Assembly: GCA_002449555.1 (NCBI GenBank)
Contig: DJXA01000141.1
Coordinates: forward strand, 19,315-24,439
Length of the DNA: 5,125 bases
Reading direction: 5' to 3'
DNA from: Atopobiaceae bacterium UBA7016
Lineage (GTDB): Bacteria > Actinomycetota > Coriobacteriia > Coriobacteriales > Atopobiaceae
Position 1 is the stretch's first letter; each line of letters opens with the position of its first letter. A program made the translations under genes and the position numbers. Shown here piece by piece: positions 1 through 5,125 of the stretch. Below the pieces are notes generated by a model that did no database searches, had not been told where the DNA came from, and was given only the letters and a program-made list of their open reading frames with translations.

Positions 1-615
1 GCCCGGAAGGATGTAGGCGTGGTCATTCAGCTGGCGGTCGACCACGCAGGTGTAGAGCAGCACGTCGGGGTCATAGTCCAGTACGGCCTTGACGCCCTCG
101 GGGCAGCTCACCAGCGTGAGGCAGCGGATGTCCTTGACACCAGCGTCGCGCAGGAACTTGATGCACGCCGTCAGGGAGCCACCGGTGGCCAGCATGGGGT
201 CAACCACCAGGCAGGTGCGGTGCTCGACGTCAGCGGGGAACTTGCAGTAATACTGCACGGGCTCGTGGGTCTCGGGGTCGCGATACATGCCCACGTGGCC
301 GACGCGCGCCGTGGGAACCAGCGTCAGGATGCCGTCAACCATGCCCAGGCCGGCACGCAGGATGGGGATGATGGCCAGCTTTTTGCCGGCGATACGCTTG
401 CCGGTCATGGTCTCAAGCGGGGTCTCCACCGTGACGTCCTCAAGCGGCAGGTCGCGCAGGGCCTCGTAGCCCTCGAAGATGGCCAGCTCGGTCACCAGCT
501 CGCGGAAGTCCTTGGTCGAGGTCTCCTTGTCGCGCAGGATGTGCAGCTTGTGCTGCACCAGCGGGTGGTCGACAACGATGAGGCGGTCGGTATCAAAGTC
601 ATACTGGGCTGCCAT
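1..615 (-). CDS. upp: Uracil phosphoribosyltransferase (3' end cut by window edge)
   Basis: The product converts uracil and PRPP to UMP plus pyrophosphate in the cytoplasm (pyrimidine salvage). The minus strand gives 205 open codons from an ATG at 615 to the window edge, beginning MAAQYDFDTDRLIVVDHPLV. Family marks are HPLVQHKL (residues 17-24), PILRAGLGM (84-92), the PRPP-binding loop VVDPMLATGGS (137-147) and NDHAYILPG (197-205). Upp proteins usually run about 208 residues and end shortly after a GLGDAGDR-like segment, so roughly a dozen C-terminal residues lie outside the window. The start is supported by GGGAG at 622-626, 6 nt upstream. Compared with E. coli Upp the N-terminus is about 9 residues longer before HPLV. 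A terminator-like hairpin separates it from the membrane gene upstream, so it is probably transcribed on its own. Confidence 0.97.
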   Translation of the reverse strand, partial: MAAQYDFDTDRLIVVDHPLVQHKLHILRDKETSTKDFRELVTELAIFEGYEALRDLPLEDVTVETPLETMTGKRIAGKKLAIIPILRAGLGMVDGILTLVPTARVGHVGMYRDPETHEPVQYYCKFPADVEHRTCLVVDPMLATGGSLTACIKFLRDAGVKDIRCLTLVSCPEGVKAVLDYDPDVLLYTCVVDRQLNDHAYILPG

Positions 616-644
616 GGGGCGCTCCCTTCGTGCGAACAACAGGT

Positions 645-670
645 TCTTGCCAATTGTAGCGTTGGCAAGA
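645..670 (-). promoter_or_regulatory. Perfect 9-bp inverted repeat around a candidate upp -10 box
   Basis: TCTTGCCAA (645-653) and TTGGCAAGA (662-670) are exact reverse complements separated by 8 bp. On the minus strand the spacer and edge hold TACAAT (653-658), one base from the consensus -10 box, which would place the transcript start about 30 nt before the upp start codon. I could not find a convincing -35 box at normal spacing, because that position falls in the adjacent terminator-like hairpin. The repeat could be an operator over the upp promoter or an RNA stem. The symmetry is seen directly; the regulatory role is inferred. Confidence 0.4.
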
Positions 671-697
671 CGAAAAGCAGCACCGAGGTGCTTTTCG
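671..697 (-). terminator. Probable rho-independent terminator after the membrane gene
   Basis: AGCACC (679-684) and GGTGCT (687-692) form a perfect 6-bp GC-rich stem around GA, and the outer segments CGAAAAGCA (671-679) and TGCTTTTCG (689-697) are also complementary. Read on the minus strand, the stem is preceded by an A run and followed by GCTTTTCGTCTT. It begins 31 nt past the stop codon of the membrane gene (728-730) and lies ahead of upp. The T-rich tail is interrupted, so it may be a moderate terminator. Confidence 0.6.
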
Positions 698-727
698 CTC
701 TAAGGGCGTGCATGAATTATGAAAATG

Positions 728-1762
728 CTAGCCTTGCTTTGCCTTGCGCGCCTTTTTGCGGTTCTCGCGCTCCTGCAGGCGGATGCGGATCTCCTCGTCG
801 TGGCGCTCCCTCGCGCCGCCCTGCGTATGCCACTCGACCTTGTCCTTGTGCTTCCAGTAGTCCAACTGGCGCTGCGTCTCGACGGTGTAGTGCAGCATCT
901 CGATCTGGTTGTCCTTGCGCTGCTCGATGATGGCGGCTGCGGCGACCAGCGAGAGGTCTTCCTTGCCGGCAAGGGCGCGACTCGCACGAATGATGATGTG
1001 CAGAGCGAAGATCAGGATGATTGAGCAGATGATAATGGCCGAGATGAGGTTGGCGCGGGTGCGAATCCACACCAGGTCGCCGGTGCAGTAGAACGCCAAG
1101 GCTGCCGCCTGCAGAGAGAAGAGCGACACCATGGCGCACGACATGGCCACCGACTTGCTCGCCGAGATGAGCGGGCTTTCGAGCTTGCGGTAGGTGATGA
1201 GGTTGGAGAGGCTCGTGTAGACGGTGTAGGCCGTGAAGAGGGCCACCACGTAGATCATGGAGCCGGGGTAGACCGGATGCTCGCCCGCCAGGTTGACCAC
1301 GAGAGCCAAGAGGCCCACCGCGAAGGTGAGCATCAGCATGAGGAAGCCGCAGCTACGGTAGCGCTCGAGCTCTTCGCGGCCGTCCTGTGCGTCGGGGCGC
1401 ATGTAGCGCAGGATGATGACGCGCGTGGTGGTGACCATTACCGAGTAGATGCCCAGCGCGGCAAACCAGATGGAGTTGAAGCGAAACGCCTGGAAGAGCT
1501 GGTAGCAGGAGAAGAAGACGTTGATGGTCACCGACAGGCGCACCGACGCTTCCGCGCGGAACCAGGCGTCGTTGCGGTAGTCGTGATAGATGTGCAGCGC
1601 GCGGTCGCGCATGCGCTCGATGGCACTCTGCTGCTCGGGCGTTCCGAGGTAGTTCTCTTGAACGAACTGGTCGGCCGCAGAGATGAGCGACTCATCGAGT
1701 CCATCGATGAGCGGAGTGGCCGACGGCTTCTCTTCAACCGTTGTCTTCTGCTCGTCGCTCAT
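728..1762 (-). CDS. Uncharacterised six-helix integral membrane protein
   Basis: I cannot assign a function to this 344-residue protein. An acidic soluble N-terminus (1-70) precedes six hydrophobic segments at about residues 73-93, 96-118, 137-158, 167-189, 204-225 and 237-259. A highly charged, probably helical C-terminal tail (about 260-344) ends in a Lys/Arg cluster (RKKARKAKQG). There is no signal peptide, transporter signature or nucleotide-binding motif that I recognise. The stretch YRKLESPLISASK (191-203), between helices 4 and 5, followed by VSLFSLQ (212-218), looks conserved. From memory it resembles a block in unnamed six-helix proteins of gut Firmicutes and Actinobacteria, but I could not search. 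The ATG at 1760-1762 has only a weak Shine-Dalgarno (AGG at 1768-1770). Spacers of 168 bp from glyA and 112 bp to upp, each with promoter or terminator candidates, suggest its own transcription unit. The unbroken frame and clear topology support a real gene. Confidence 0.85.
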   Translation of the reverse strand: MSDEQKTTVEEKPSATPLIDGLDESLISAADQFVQENYLGTPEQQSAIERMRDRALHIYHDYRNDAWFRAEASVRLSVTINVFFSCYQLFQAFRFNSIWFAALGIYSVMVTTTRVIILRYMRPDAQDGREELERYRSCGFLMLMLTFAVGLLALVVNLAGEHPVYPGSMIYVVALFTAYTVYTSLSNLITYRKLESPLISASKSVAMSCAMVSLFSLQAAALAFYCTGDLVWIRTRANLISAIIICSIILIFALHIIIRASRALAGKEDLSLVAAAAIIEQRKDNQIEMLHYTVETQRQLDYWKHKDKVEWHTQGGARERHDEEIRIRLQERENRKKARKAKQG

Positions 1763-1801
1763 AGGGGCCTACCATCGACCTGAAGGGCTTACGTAAAAAG
1801 G

Positions 1802-1831
1802 TATTTATGTAACGATGGCAGAGTGTGTCAC
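1802..1831 (-). promoter_or_regulatory. Candidate promoter of the membrane gene
   Basis: On the minus strand GTGACA (1826-1831) as -35 and TAAATA (1802-1807) as -10 are 18 bp apart, in an AT-rich patch unlike the surrounding coding DNA. The start point would fall near 1795, about 30 nt upstream of the ATG. GTGACA is repeated 10 bp further upstream (1836-1841), and the palindrome TTACGTAA (1789-1796) overlaps the predicted start point. Both are possible regulator sites. Neither box is a close consensus match, so this is tentative. Confidence 0.35.
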
Positions 1832-1846
1832 GATATGTCACAACAA

Positions 1847-1862
1847 TTCGGCAGACGCCGAA
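1847..1862 (-). terminator. Small hairpin, possible terminator after glyA
   Basis: TTCGGC (1847-1852) and GCCGAA (1857-1862) form a perfect 6-bp stem with a 4-nt loop. On the minus strand it is followed by TTGTTGTG, a poor U-tract. It lies about 70 nt beyond the glyA stop codon, just after the 63-bp hairpin. It could end the glyA transcript alone or together with that larger structure. Confidence 0.35.
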
Positions 1863-1864
1863 GT

Positions 1865-1927
1865 ATTCCCCATTAGGGACAGGCCCACATGGGGACTCCC
1901 CATGTGGGCCTGTCCCTAATGGGGAAT
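1865..1927. repeat. 63-bp perfect hairpin: 30-bp inverted arms, 3-bp loop
   Basis: The left arm (1865-1894) and right arm (1898-1927) are exact reverse complements with ACT between them. The arms start ATTCCCCATTAGGGACAGG and continue into CCCACATGGGG. The symmetry breaks at 1864/1928, so the boundaries are sharp. The element begins 4 nt after the glyA stop codon (1932-1934). As RNA it would form a 30-bp stem, but no T run follows it on either strand, so it is not a textbook terminator. It could block 3' exonucleases, act in termination, or be a REP/MITE-like dispersed palindrome. I see no obvious target-site duplication. The structure is certain; the role is inferred. Confidence 0.9.
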
Positions 1928-1931
1928 CGTG

Positions 1932-3188
1932 TTAGGCAAGCTCGGGATAGAGCGGGTGAGCGTTGAGGAGCTCGGCGACCTCGGCCTTGACGGAGGCGAG
2001 CACGGCGTCGTTGCCCAGGTTGGAGACGACCTCGCCGATGAGCTCACCGATGCGCTCGGCCTCGGCCTCGTTGTAGCCGCGCGTGGTCATGGCGGCAGAG
2101 CCCACGCGGATGCCGCTCGTCACAAACGGAGAGCGTTTCTCGCCGGGGATGGTGTTCTTGTTGACGGTGATGCCAACCTCTTCGAGCGCGTGCTCGGCAT
2201 CCTTGCCGGTGACGTCGCCGGCGGCCGTCAGGTCAACAAGCAGCAGGTGGTTATCGGTGCCGCCCGTCACCATGCGAAGGCCCTTGGACTCCATGCCGCG
2301 GCCCAGCGCCTTGGCGTTGATGCAGACCTGGTTGATGTAGTCGGCAAACGCAGGCTGCAGCGCCTCGCCGAAGGCCACGGCCTTGCCGGCGATGACGTGC
2401 TCGAGCGGGCCGCCCTGGCTGCCGGGGAACACGGCAGAGTTGAGTGCCTTGGTGTAGGCCTCGTCGTTCCACAGGATGAGGCCGCCACGCGTGCCGCGCA
2501 GAGTTTTGTGCGTGGTGGTGGTGACCACGTCGGCGTAGGGCAGCGGGCTGGGGTGCGCACCGGTAGCCACGAGGCCGGCAATGTGGGCCATGTCCACCAT
2601 GAGCTTGGCGCCGTTATCGTGCGCGATCTGCGCAAAGCGCTCGAAGTCGATGATGCGCGGATAGGCAGAGGCGCCCGCAATGATGAGCGTGGGCTTGTAC
2701 TGCTCGGCCTTGGCGGCAACGTCGTCGTAGTCGATGCGCTCGGTCTCGGGGTCAAGGCCGTAGGCGACCATGTTGAAGAGCTTGCCGGAGTAGTTGGCGG
2801 GCGCGCCGTGGGTGAGGTGACCGCCGTTGGAGAGGTCCATGCCCATCACCACGTCGCCGGGCTTGGCGAAGGCAAACTCGGCAGCGTAGTTGGCCTGAGC
2901 GCCGGAGTGGGGCTGCACATTGGCGAAGGCGCAGCCGAAGAGCTTCTTGGCGCGCTCGCGGGCAAGCTCCTCCACAGCGTCGACGGCCCAGCAGCCGCCG
3001 TAATAGCGCTTGCCGGGCAGGCCCTCGGCGTACTTGTTGGTCAGCACGGAGCCAACGGCCTCCATGACGGCCGGGCTCACGAAGTTCTCGGAAGCGATGA
3101 GCTCGATGGAGGCGCGCTGGCGCCCAAGCTCGTCATTGATGGCGGAAAAGATCTCGGGATCGGATTGAGCGAGATGCGAAAGCGGCAT
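1932..3188 (-). CDS. glyA: Serine hydroxymethyltransferase
   Basis: This PLP enzyme interconverts serine plus tetrahydrofolate with glycine plus 5,10-methylene-tetrahydrofolate, the main cytoplasmic source of one-carbon units for purines, thymidylate and methionine. The 418-residue length is typical for bacterial SHMT. Visible marks are IELIASENF (28-36, catalytic Glu34), NKYAEGLPGKRYYGG (51-65), the ring-stacking His region GGHLTHG (122-128), VDMAHIAGLVATG (198-210, with Asp199 contacting the PLP nitrogen), the Schiff-base lysine in TTTTHKTLRGTRGG (223-236, Lys228), and SGIRVGS (358-364, Arg361 binding the substrate carboxylate). No key residue is missing. The ATG at 3186-3188 has AAAGGA (3195-3200) 6 nt upstream. 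It lies 118 bp downstream of tsaC and is followed at once by the 63-bp hairpin, suggesting a discrete 3' end. The tsaC-glyA-upp grouping is known from other Gram-positive bacteria. Confidence 0.98.
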   Translation of the reverse strand: MPLSHLAQSDPEIFSAINDELGRQRASIELIASENFVSPAVMEAVGSVLTNKYAEGLPGKRYYGGCWAVDAVEELARERAKKLFGCAFANVQPHSGAQANYAAEFAFAKPGDVVMGMDLSNGGHLTHGAPANYSGKLFNMVAYGLDPETERIDYDDVAAKAEQYKPTLIIAGASAYPRIIDFERFAQIAHDNGAKLMVDMAHIAGLVATGAHPSPLPYADVVTTTTHKTLRGTRGGLILWNDEAYTKALNSAVFPGSQGGPLEHVIAGKAVAFGEALQPAFADYINQVCINAKALGRGMESKGLRMVTGGTDNHLLLVDLTAAGDVTGKDAEHALEEVGITVNKNTIPGEKRSPFVTSGIRVGSAAMTTRGYNEAEAERIGELIGEVVSNLGNDAVLASVKAEVAELLNAHPLYPELA

Positions 3189-3306
3189 GTCGTATCCTTT
3201 CGTGTCACCGGGCTCTACGGCGTCGGGCGCTTTTTATCGCCGAAATAGCGTAGCGTAACGACGCCCAAGCGCACGAATTGAGACGTGCCGTTAACCAGTT
3301 GGGAAC
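3189..3306 (-). other. Intergenic leader between tsaC and glyA
   Basis: This 118-bp gap holds the glyA Shine-Dalgarno and two weak dyads: GCACG/CGTGC (3271-3275 and 3284-3288, 8-nt loop) soon after the tsaC stop, and CGGCG/CGCCG (3218-3222 and 3238-3242, 15-nt loop) in the glyA leader. A poor promoter candidate on the minus strand is TCGTTA (3256-3261) with GATAAA (3233-3238), 17 bp apart. I see no glycine, tetrahydrofolate or SAM riboswitch and no good U-tract, so glyA may be partly read through from tsaC. Confidence 0.3.
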
Positions 3307-3945
3307 CTACTGAGCGAAAATCTTGATGATTCGGTGTGCAGGAATGGCCCCTTCGCGCAGTACTTGCGGCCGTTCGCCGACAAAGCTGACGATGGTGCTT
3401 GCCACGGCAAGCGGTGCCGGCCCTCCGTCAAGCGTGAGGTCGGCTTCTGCCACGATACGTTCCTCCACATCAAGACCTGAAGTAGCGGCCGCCAAGCCGT
3501 GCGTGTTGGCGCTGGTGGTGGCGAGGGGCGCACCGACGCGCCGCGCGAGCTCGCGCACGAGGTTGGAGTCGGGCATGCGAAGCGCAATGGTGCCGTCGGC
3601 GCCGCGGTACTGCTCGGGGACAGCATTGGAGGCGCGCACGACCACCGTGAGGGCGCCCGGCCAGTACTGCGTCACCAGCTCGAGTGCGGAGGCCGAGATG
3701 CTTGCCGCATAGCGGTTGAGGTCTTCGAAGTCTGCCACCAGCCACGGAAGCGTCTGCGAGAGGCTGCGGCGCTTAATCTCAAAGATGCGCTGGTGGGCGG
3801 GGTTATCTGGCGTGGCCGCGCACCCGATGCCGTAGACCGAGTCGGTAGGCATGACCAGCACGCCACCTGCCGACAGCACATAGGTTGCCTCGGCGAGCAC
3901 CTCGGCGGACGGGCTCTGCTGGCTAACGCGCAGCACCTTTCCCAT
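3307..3945 (-). CDS. tsaC: Threonylcarbamoyl-AMP synthase (Sua5/YciO/YrdC family)
   Basis: The product makes threonylcarbamoyl-AMP from threonine, bicarbonate and ATP, the first step of t6A37 modification in ANN-decoding tRNAs. TsaD and its partners then transfer the group to tRNA. At 212 residues it is a single YrdC domain without the C-terminal extension of long Sua5 proteins. Visible marks are VMPTDSVYGIGC (31-42), the KxR motif at Lys58-Arg60, YWPGALTVVV (94-103), IALRMPD (120-126), SxN at Ser145-Asn147 (TTSANTHG) and STIVSF (183-188) before VLREGAI (195-201). The KxR and SxN residues form the known active-site set, so it should be active. The segment after KRR (SLSQTLPWLV) departs from the usual RP...PL wording. 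The ATG at 3943-3945 is 3 nt past the prmC stop. Its Shine-Dalgarno GGGGAG (3952-3957) lies inside the last prmC codons, which suggests translational coupling. The related YciO subgroup is a less likely alternative. Confidence 0.93.
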   Translation of the reverse strand: MGKVLRVSQQSPSAEVLAEATYVLSAGGVLVMPTDSVYGIGCAATPDNPAHQRIFEIKRRSLSQTLPWLVADFEDLNRYAASISASALELVTQYWPGALTVVVRASNAVPEQYRGADGTIALRMPDSNLVRELARRVGAPLATTSANTHGLAAATSGLDVEERIVAEADLTLDGGPAPLAVASTIVSFVGERPQVLREGAIPAHRIIKIFAQ

Positions 3946-3948
3946 GGT

Positions 3949-5022
3949 CTACTCCCCTCTCACCGCAACAAGCACGCGCGGACGGTGCGTCAGGTCTTCG
4001 CGCACCTCGACGTGCACCCAGCCACCCTGCGCGCGGCACAGGTCTGCCGCAGCGTGAACGTTCTCTTCAAAGAGCTCTACGCAAAGCCAGCCGCGCGGCG
4101 CAAGCGCCTGCGGAGCCAGCGCAAGGATGCGACGGAACAGGTCAAGCCCGTCCGCGCCGCCGTCAAGCGCCAGGTGCGGCTCGTAGCCGGCGACCTCGGC
4201 AGGCAGCGTGGGCACCACGGCGCTGGGGATGTAGGGCGGGTTGGACACCAGCACAGAGAAGGTGCCCATCAGCTCTGCGGGCACCGCGGTGGCAAGGTCG
4301 CACTCGTAGACGTCCACGGCATCGGCAAGGCCCAGGCGGTCGCGGTTGGCCAGCGCCACTTGGACGGCCTTGGGCGAGAGGTCGGTAGCCACCACATGCG
4401 TGCCCGGACGCTCCCCCGCCATGGAGAGCGCGATGCAGCCCGTGCCGGTGCAGAGATCGAGCACGCGCGCGCCTGTCGGTGTGGAGGCGTCCATCGCCTC
4501 CAGCTCCGCCACGGCACGCATGAGCTCGTCGATCTTGCGCTCGTCGGGAAGCTCGTCTTCCGAGGAGCGGATGGCAGCCTGAAGCTCGGCCACGCGGGCC
4601 TCTTGCGCAGCGCGACGCTCGCCCGTACGCGCAGCCGTGCGGACCTGTACGTCGTCAAAGGCAACGCCCGCCGCGAGTGCGGCGTCCACGCCCTCAAGCG
4701 CGGCGTCTACCAGCACCTCAGTCTCGGGCCGCGGGATGAGCACGCCCTCCTCGCAGCGCAGGATGATGTGCCTGAACGGCATCTCGCCCGTCACGTACTG
4801 CAGCGGCTCGCCCTTGCCGCGGCGCTCGACCGCCACGTGCATGCGCCCGAGCTCCTCGGGTGAAAGCGGGCGCTCGAAGTTGGTGTAGAGCTCGACCCGC
4901 GAGAGGCCGGTCACGGCAGAGAGCAGCCATTCGGCCGAGAGGCGCGGGCGTTCGTCGCCCTTGCGTCCCAGGTAGCCCACCGTCCAGTCAAGCACGCGCT
5001 TGACAGTCCACGTCTCTGGCAT
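3949..5022 (-). CDS. prmC: Peptide chain release factor N5-glutamine methyltransferase, with a helical insert
   Basis: PrmC uses SAM to methylate the glutamine of the GGQ motif of release factors RF1 and RF2, raising termination efficiency. The 357-residue protein has the N-terminal substrate domain (about 1-90, with GEPLQYVTGEMPFRH at 71-85), the linker motif LIPRPETE (95-102), then a Rossmann methyltransferase domain with motif I VLDLCTGTGCIAL (187-199), the ribose-binding acidic residue Asp214 in VVATDLS, and the catalytic NPPY (261-264). Between Leu109 and Arg186 lie about 76 residues where E. coli PrmC (277 aa, from memory) has about 8. The extra part is charged and helix-prone. An in-frame ATG at 5073 would add 17 residues, but they are encoded by the palindromic array and lack family similarity. 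The ATG at 5020-5022 has a strong purine-rich Shine-Dalgarno. prfA is the expected upstream neighbour, beyond the right edge. Confidence 0.95.
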   Translation of the reverse strand: MPETWTVKRVLDWTVGYLGRKGDERPRLSAEWLLSAVTGLSRVELYTNFERPLSPEELGRMHVAVERRGKGEPLQYVTGEMPFRHIILRCEEGVLIPRPETEVLVDAALEGVDAALAAGVAFDDVQVRTAARTGERRAAQEARVAELQAAIRSSEDELPDERKIDELMRAVAELEAMDASTPTGARVLDLCTGTGCIALSMAGERPGTHVVATDLSPKAVQVALANRDRLGLADAVDVYECDLATAVPAELMGTFSVLVSNPPYIPSAVVPTLPAEVAGYEPHLALDGGADGLDLFRRILALAPQALAPRGWLCVELFEENVHAAADLCRAQGGWVHVEVREDLTHRPRVLVAVRGE

Positions 5023-5026
5023 GTCG

Positions 5027-5038
5027 CCTCTTCCTCTT
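5027..5038 (-). promoter_or_regulatory. Shine-Dalgarno that fixes the prmC start
   Basis: AAGAGGAAGAGG on the minus strand contains AGGA with 9 nt and GAGG with 4 nt to the ATG at 5020-5022. It favours this start over the in-frame ATG at 5071-5073, which sits inside the repeat array. Confidence 0.7.
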
Positions 5039-5040
5039 GA

Positions 5041-5125
5041 ATGCAACAGGGGTTCGGAACCCCTGTCCCACATGCAACACGGGTTCCGAACCCTTGTCCC
5101 ATATGCAACGCGGGTTCGGAACCCG
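5041..5125. repeat. Tandem array of 31-bp units, each with a 21-bp palindrome
   Basis: Units start at 5041, 5072 and 5103 with ATGCAAC, an exact 31-bp period; the third runs off the window. Each unit is a palindrome (5046-5066, 5077-5097, 5108-5125 cut) plus a conserved 10-bp linker (CCCACATGCA or CCCATATGCA). Unit 1 is a perfect palindrome with arms ACAGGGGTTC and GAACCCCTGT around one central base. Symmetric arm positions 4 and 18 read G/C in unit 1, C/T in unit 2 and C/G in unit 3, so pairing is kept by a double change between units 1 and 3. The array ends 18 bp before the prmC start and would lie in its leader if transcribed from upstream. It could be an intergenic REP-like repeat, a set of protein-binding sites, or a transcript hairpin series. 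Confidence 0.88.

Noticed and set aside
19..930. Plus-strand open frame of about 300 codons opposite upp and the end of the membrane gene
   Set aside because: It is antisense to upp, whose family motifs are unmistakable, and it crosses the terminator and inverted repeat. Its translation shows no recognisable domain.
3189..3306. Riboswitch (glycine, tetrahydrofolate or SAM) in the glyA leader
   Set aside because: Only two short weak stems are visible, with no conserved aptamer core. The space is too small for a tandem glycine riboswitch with an expression platform.
1929..4863. Long open frames on the plus strand opposite glyA (about 1929-3248) and opposite tsaC/prmC (about 3499-4863)
   Set aside because: They are antisense to well-recognised genes, and their translations are compositionally odd (rich in Gly, Ala, Val, His and Arg) with no motif. 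Long antisense frames are a common by-product of high-GC codon use.
5023..5073. Longer prmC start at 5073 adding 17 N-terminal residues
   Set aside because: The extra residues come from the repeat array and show no family similarity. A strong Shine-Dalgarno directly precedes the ATG at 5022.
5041..5125. CRISPR array
   Set aside because: The 10-bp stretches between palindromes are nearly identical, not unique spacers, and are far shorter than CRISPR spacers. No cas gene is visible. It is a plain tandem repeat.
5041..5125. tRNA gene or fragments, because GGGTTCGGAACCC resembles a tRNA T-arm
   Set aside because: No acceptor, D or anticodon arm can be built around the motif, the fully palindromic form is not a T-arm, and it recurs every 31 bp.

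Overview
The window is a GC-rich stretch of bacterial chromosome in which every convincing gene lies on the minus strand, so genes are read right to left. Gene content and order (prmC, tsaC/sua5, glyA, a membrane gene, upp) match the prfA-prmC-sua5-glyA-upp neighbourhood known from Gram-positive bacteria. The high-GC codon use and the look of the proteins suggest an actinobacterium of the Coriobacteriia, possibly Collinsella-like. That assignment is inferred from memory, not from a search.

Layout from the right edge in transcription order. (1) 5041-5125: a tandem array of 31-bp units, each holding a 21-bp palindrome, running off the window edge just upstream of prmC. (2) prmC (3949-5022), the release-factor glutamine methyltransferase, with an unusual helical insert of about 70 residues. 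(3) tsaC/sua5 (3307-3945), threonylcarbamoyl-AMP synthase, 3 nt after prmC and probably translationally coupled to it. (4) A 118-bp gap, then glyA (1932-3188), serine hydroxymethyltransferase. (5) A 168-bp gap opening with a perfect 63-bp hairpin (1865-1927), then a smaller hairpin and a candidate promoter. (6) An unrecognised six-helix membrane protein (728-1762). (7) A 112-bp gap with a terminator-like hairpin and a perfect 9-bp inverted repeat. (8) upp (1-615), uracil phosphoribosyltransferase, cut by the left edge a few residues before its expected end.

The recognised genes are housekeeping: translation termination (PrmC modifies the GGQ motif of release factors), tRNA t6A37 synthesis (TsaC), one-carbon and glycine metabolism (GlyA) and pyrimidine salvage (Upp). 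No mobile-element gene, phage gene, CRISPR array or defence system is visible. The least ordinary parts are the two palindromic repeat elements, the insert in PrmC, and the uncharacterised membrane protein between glyA and upp.
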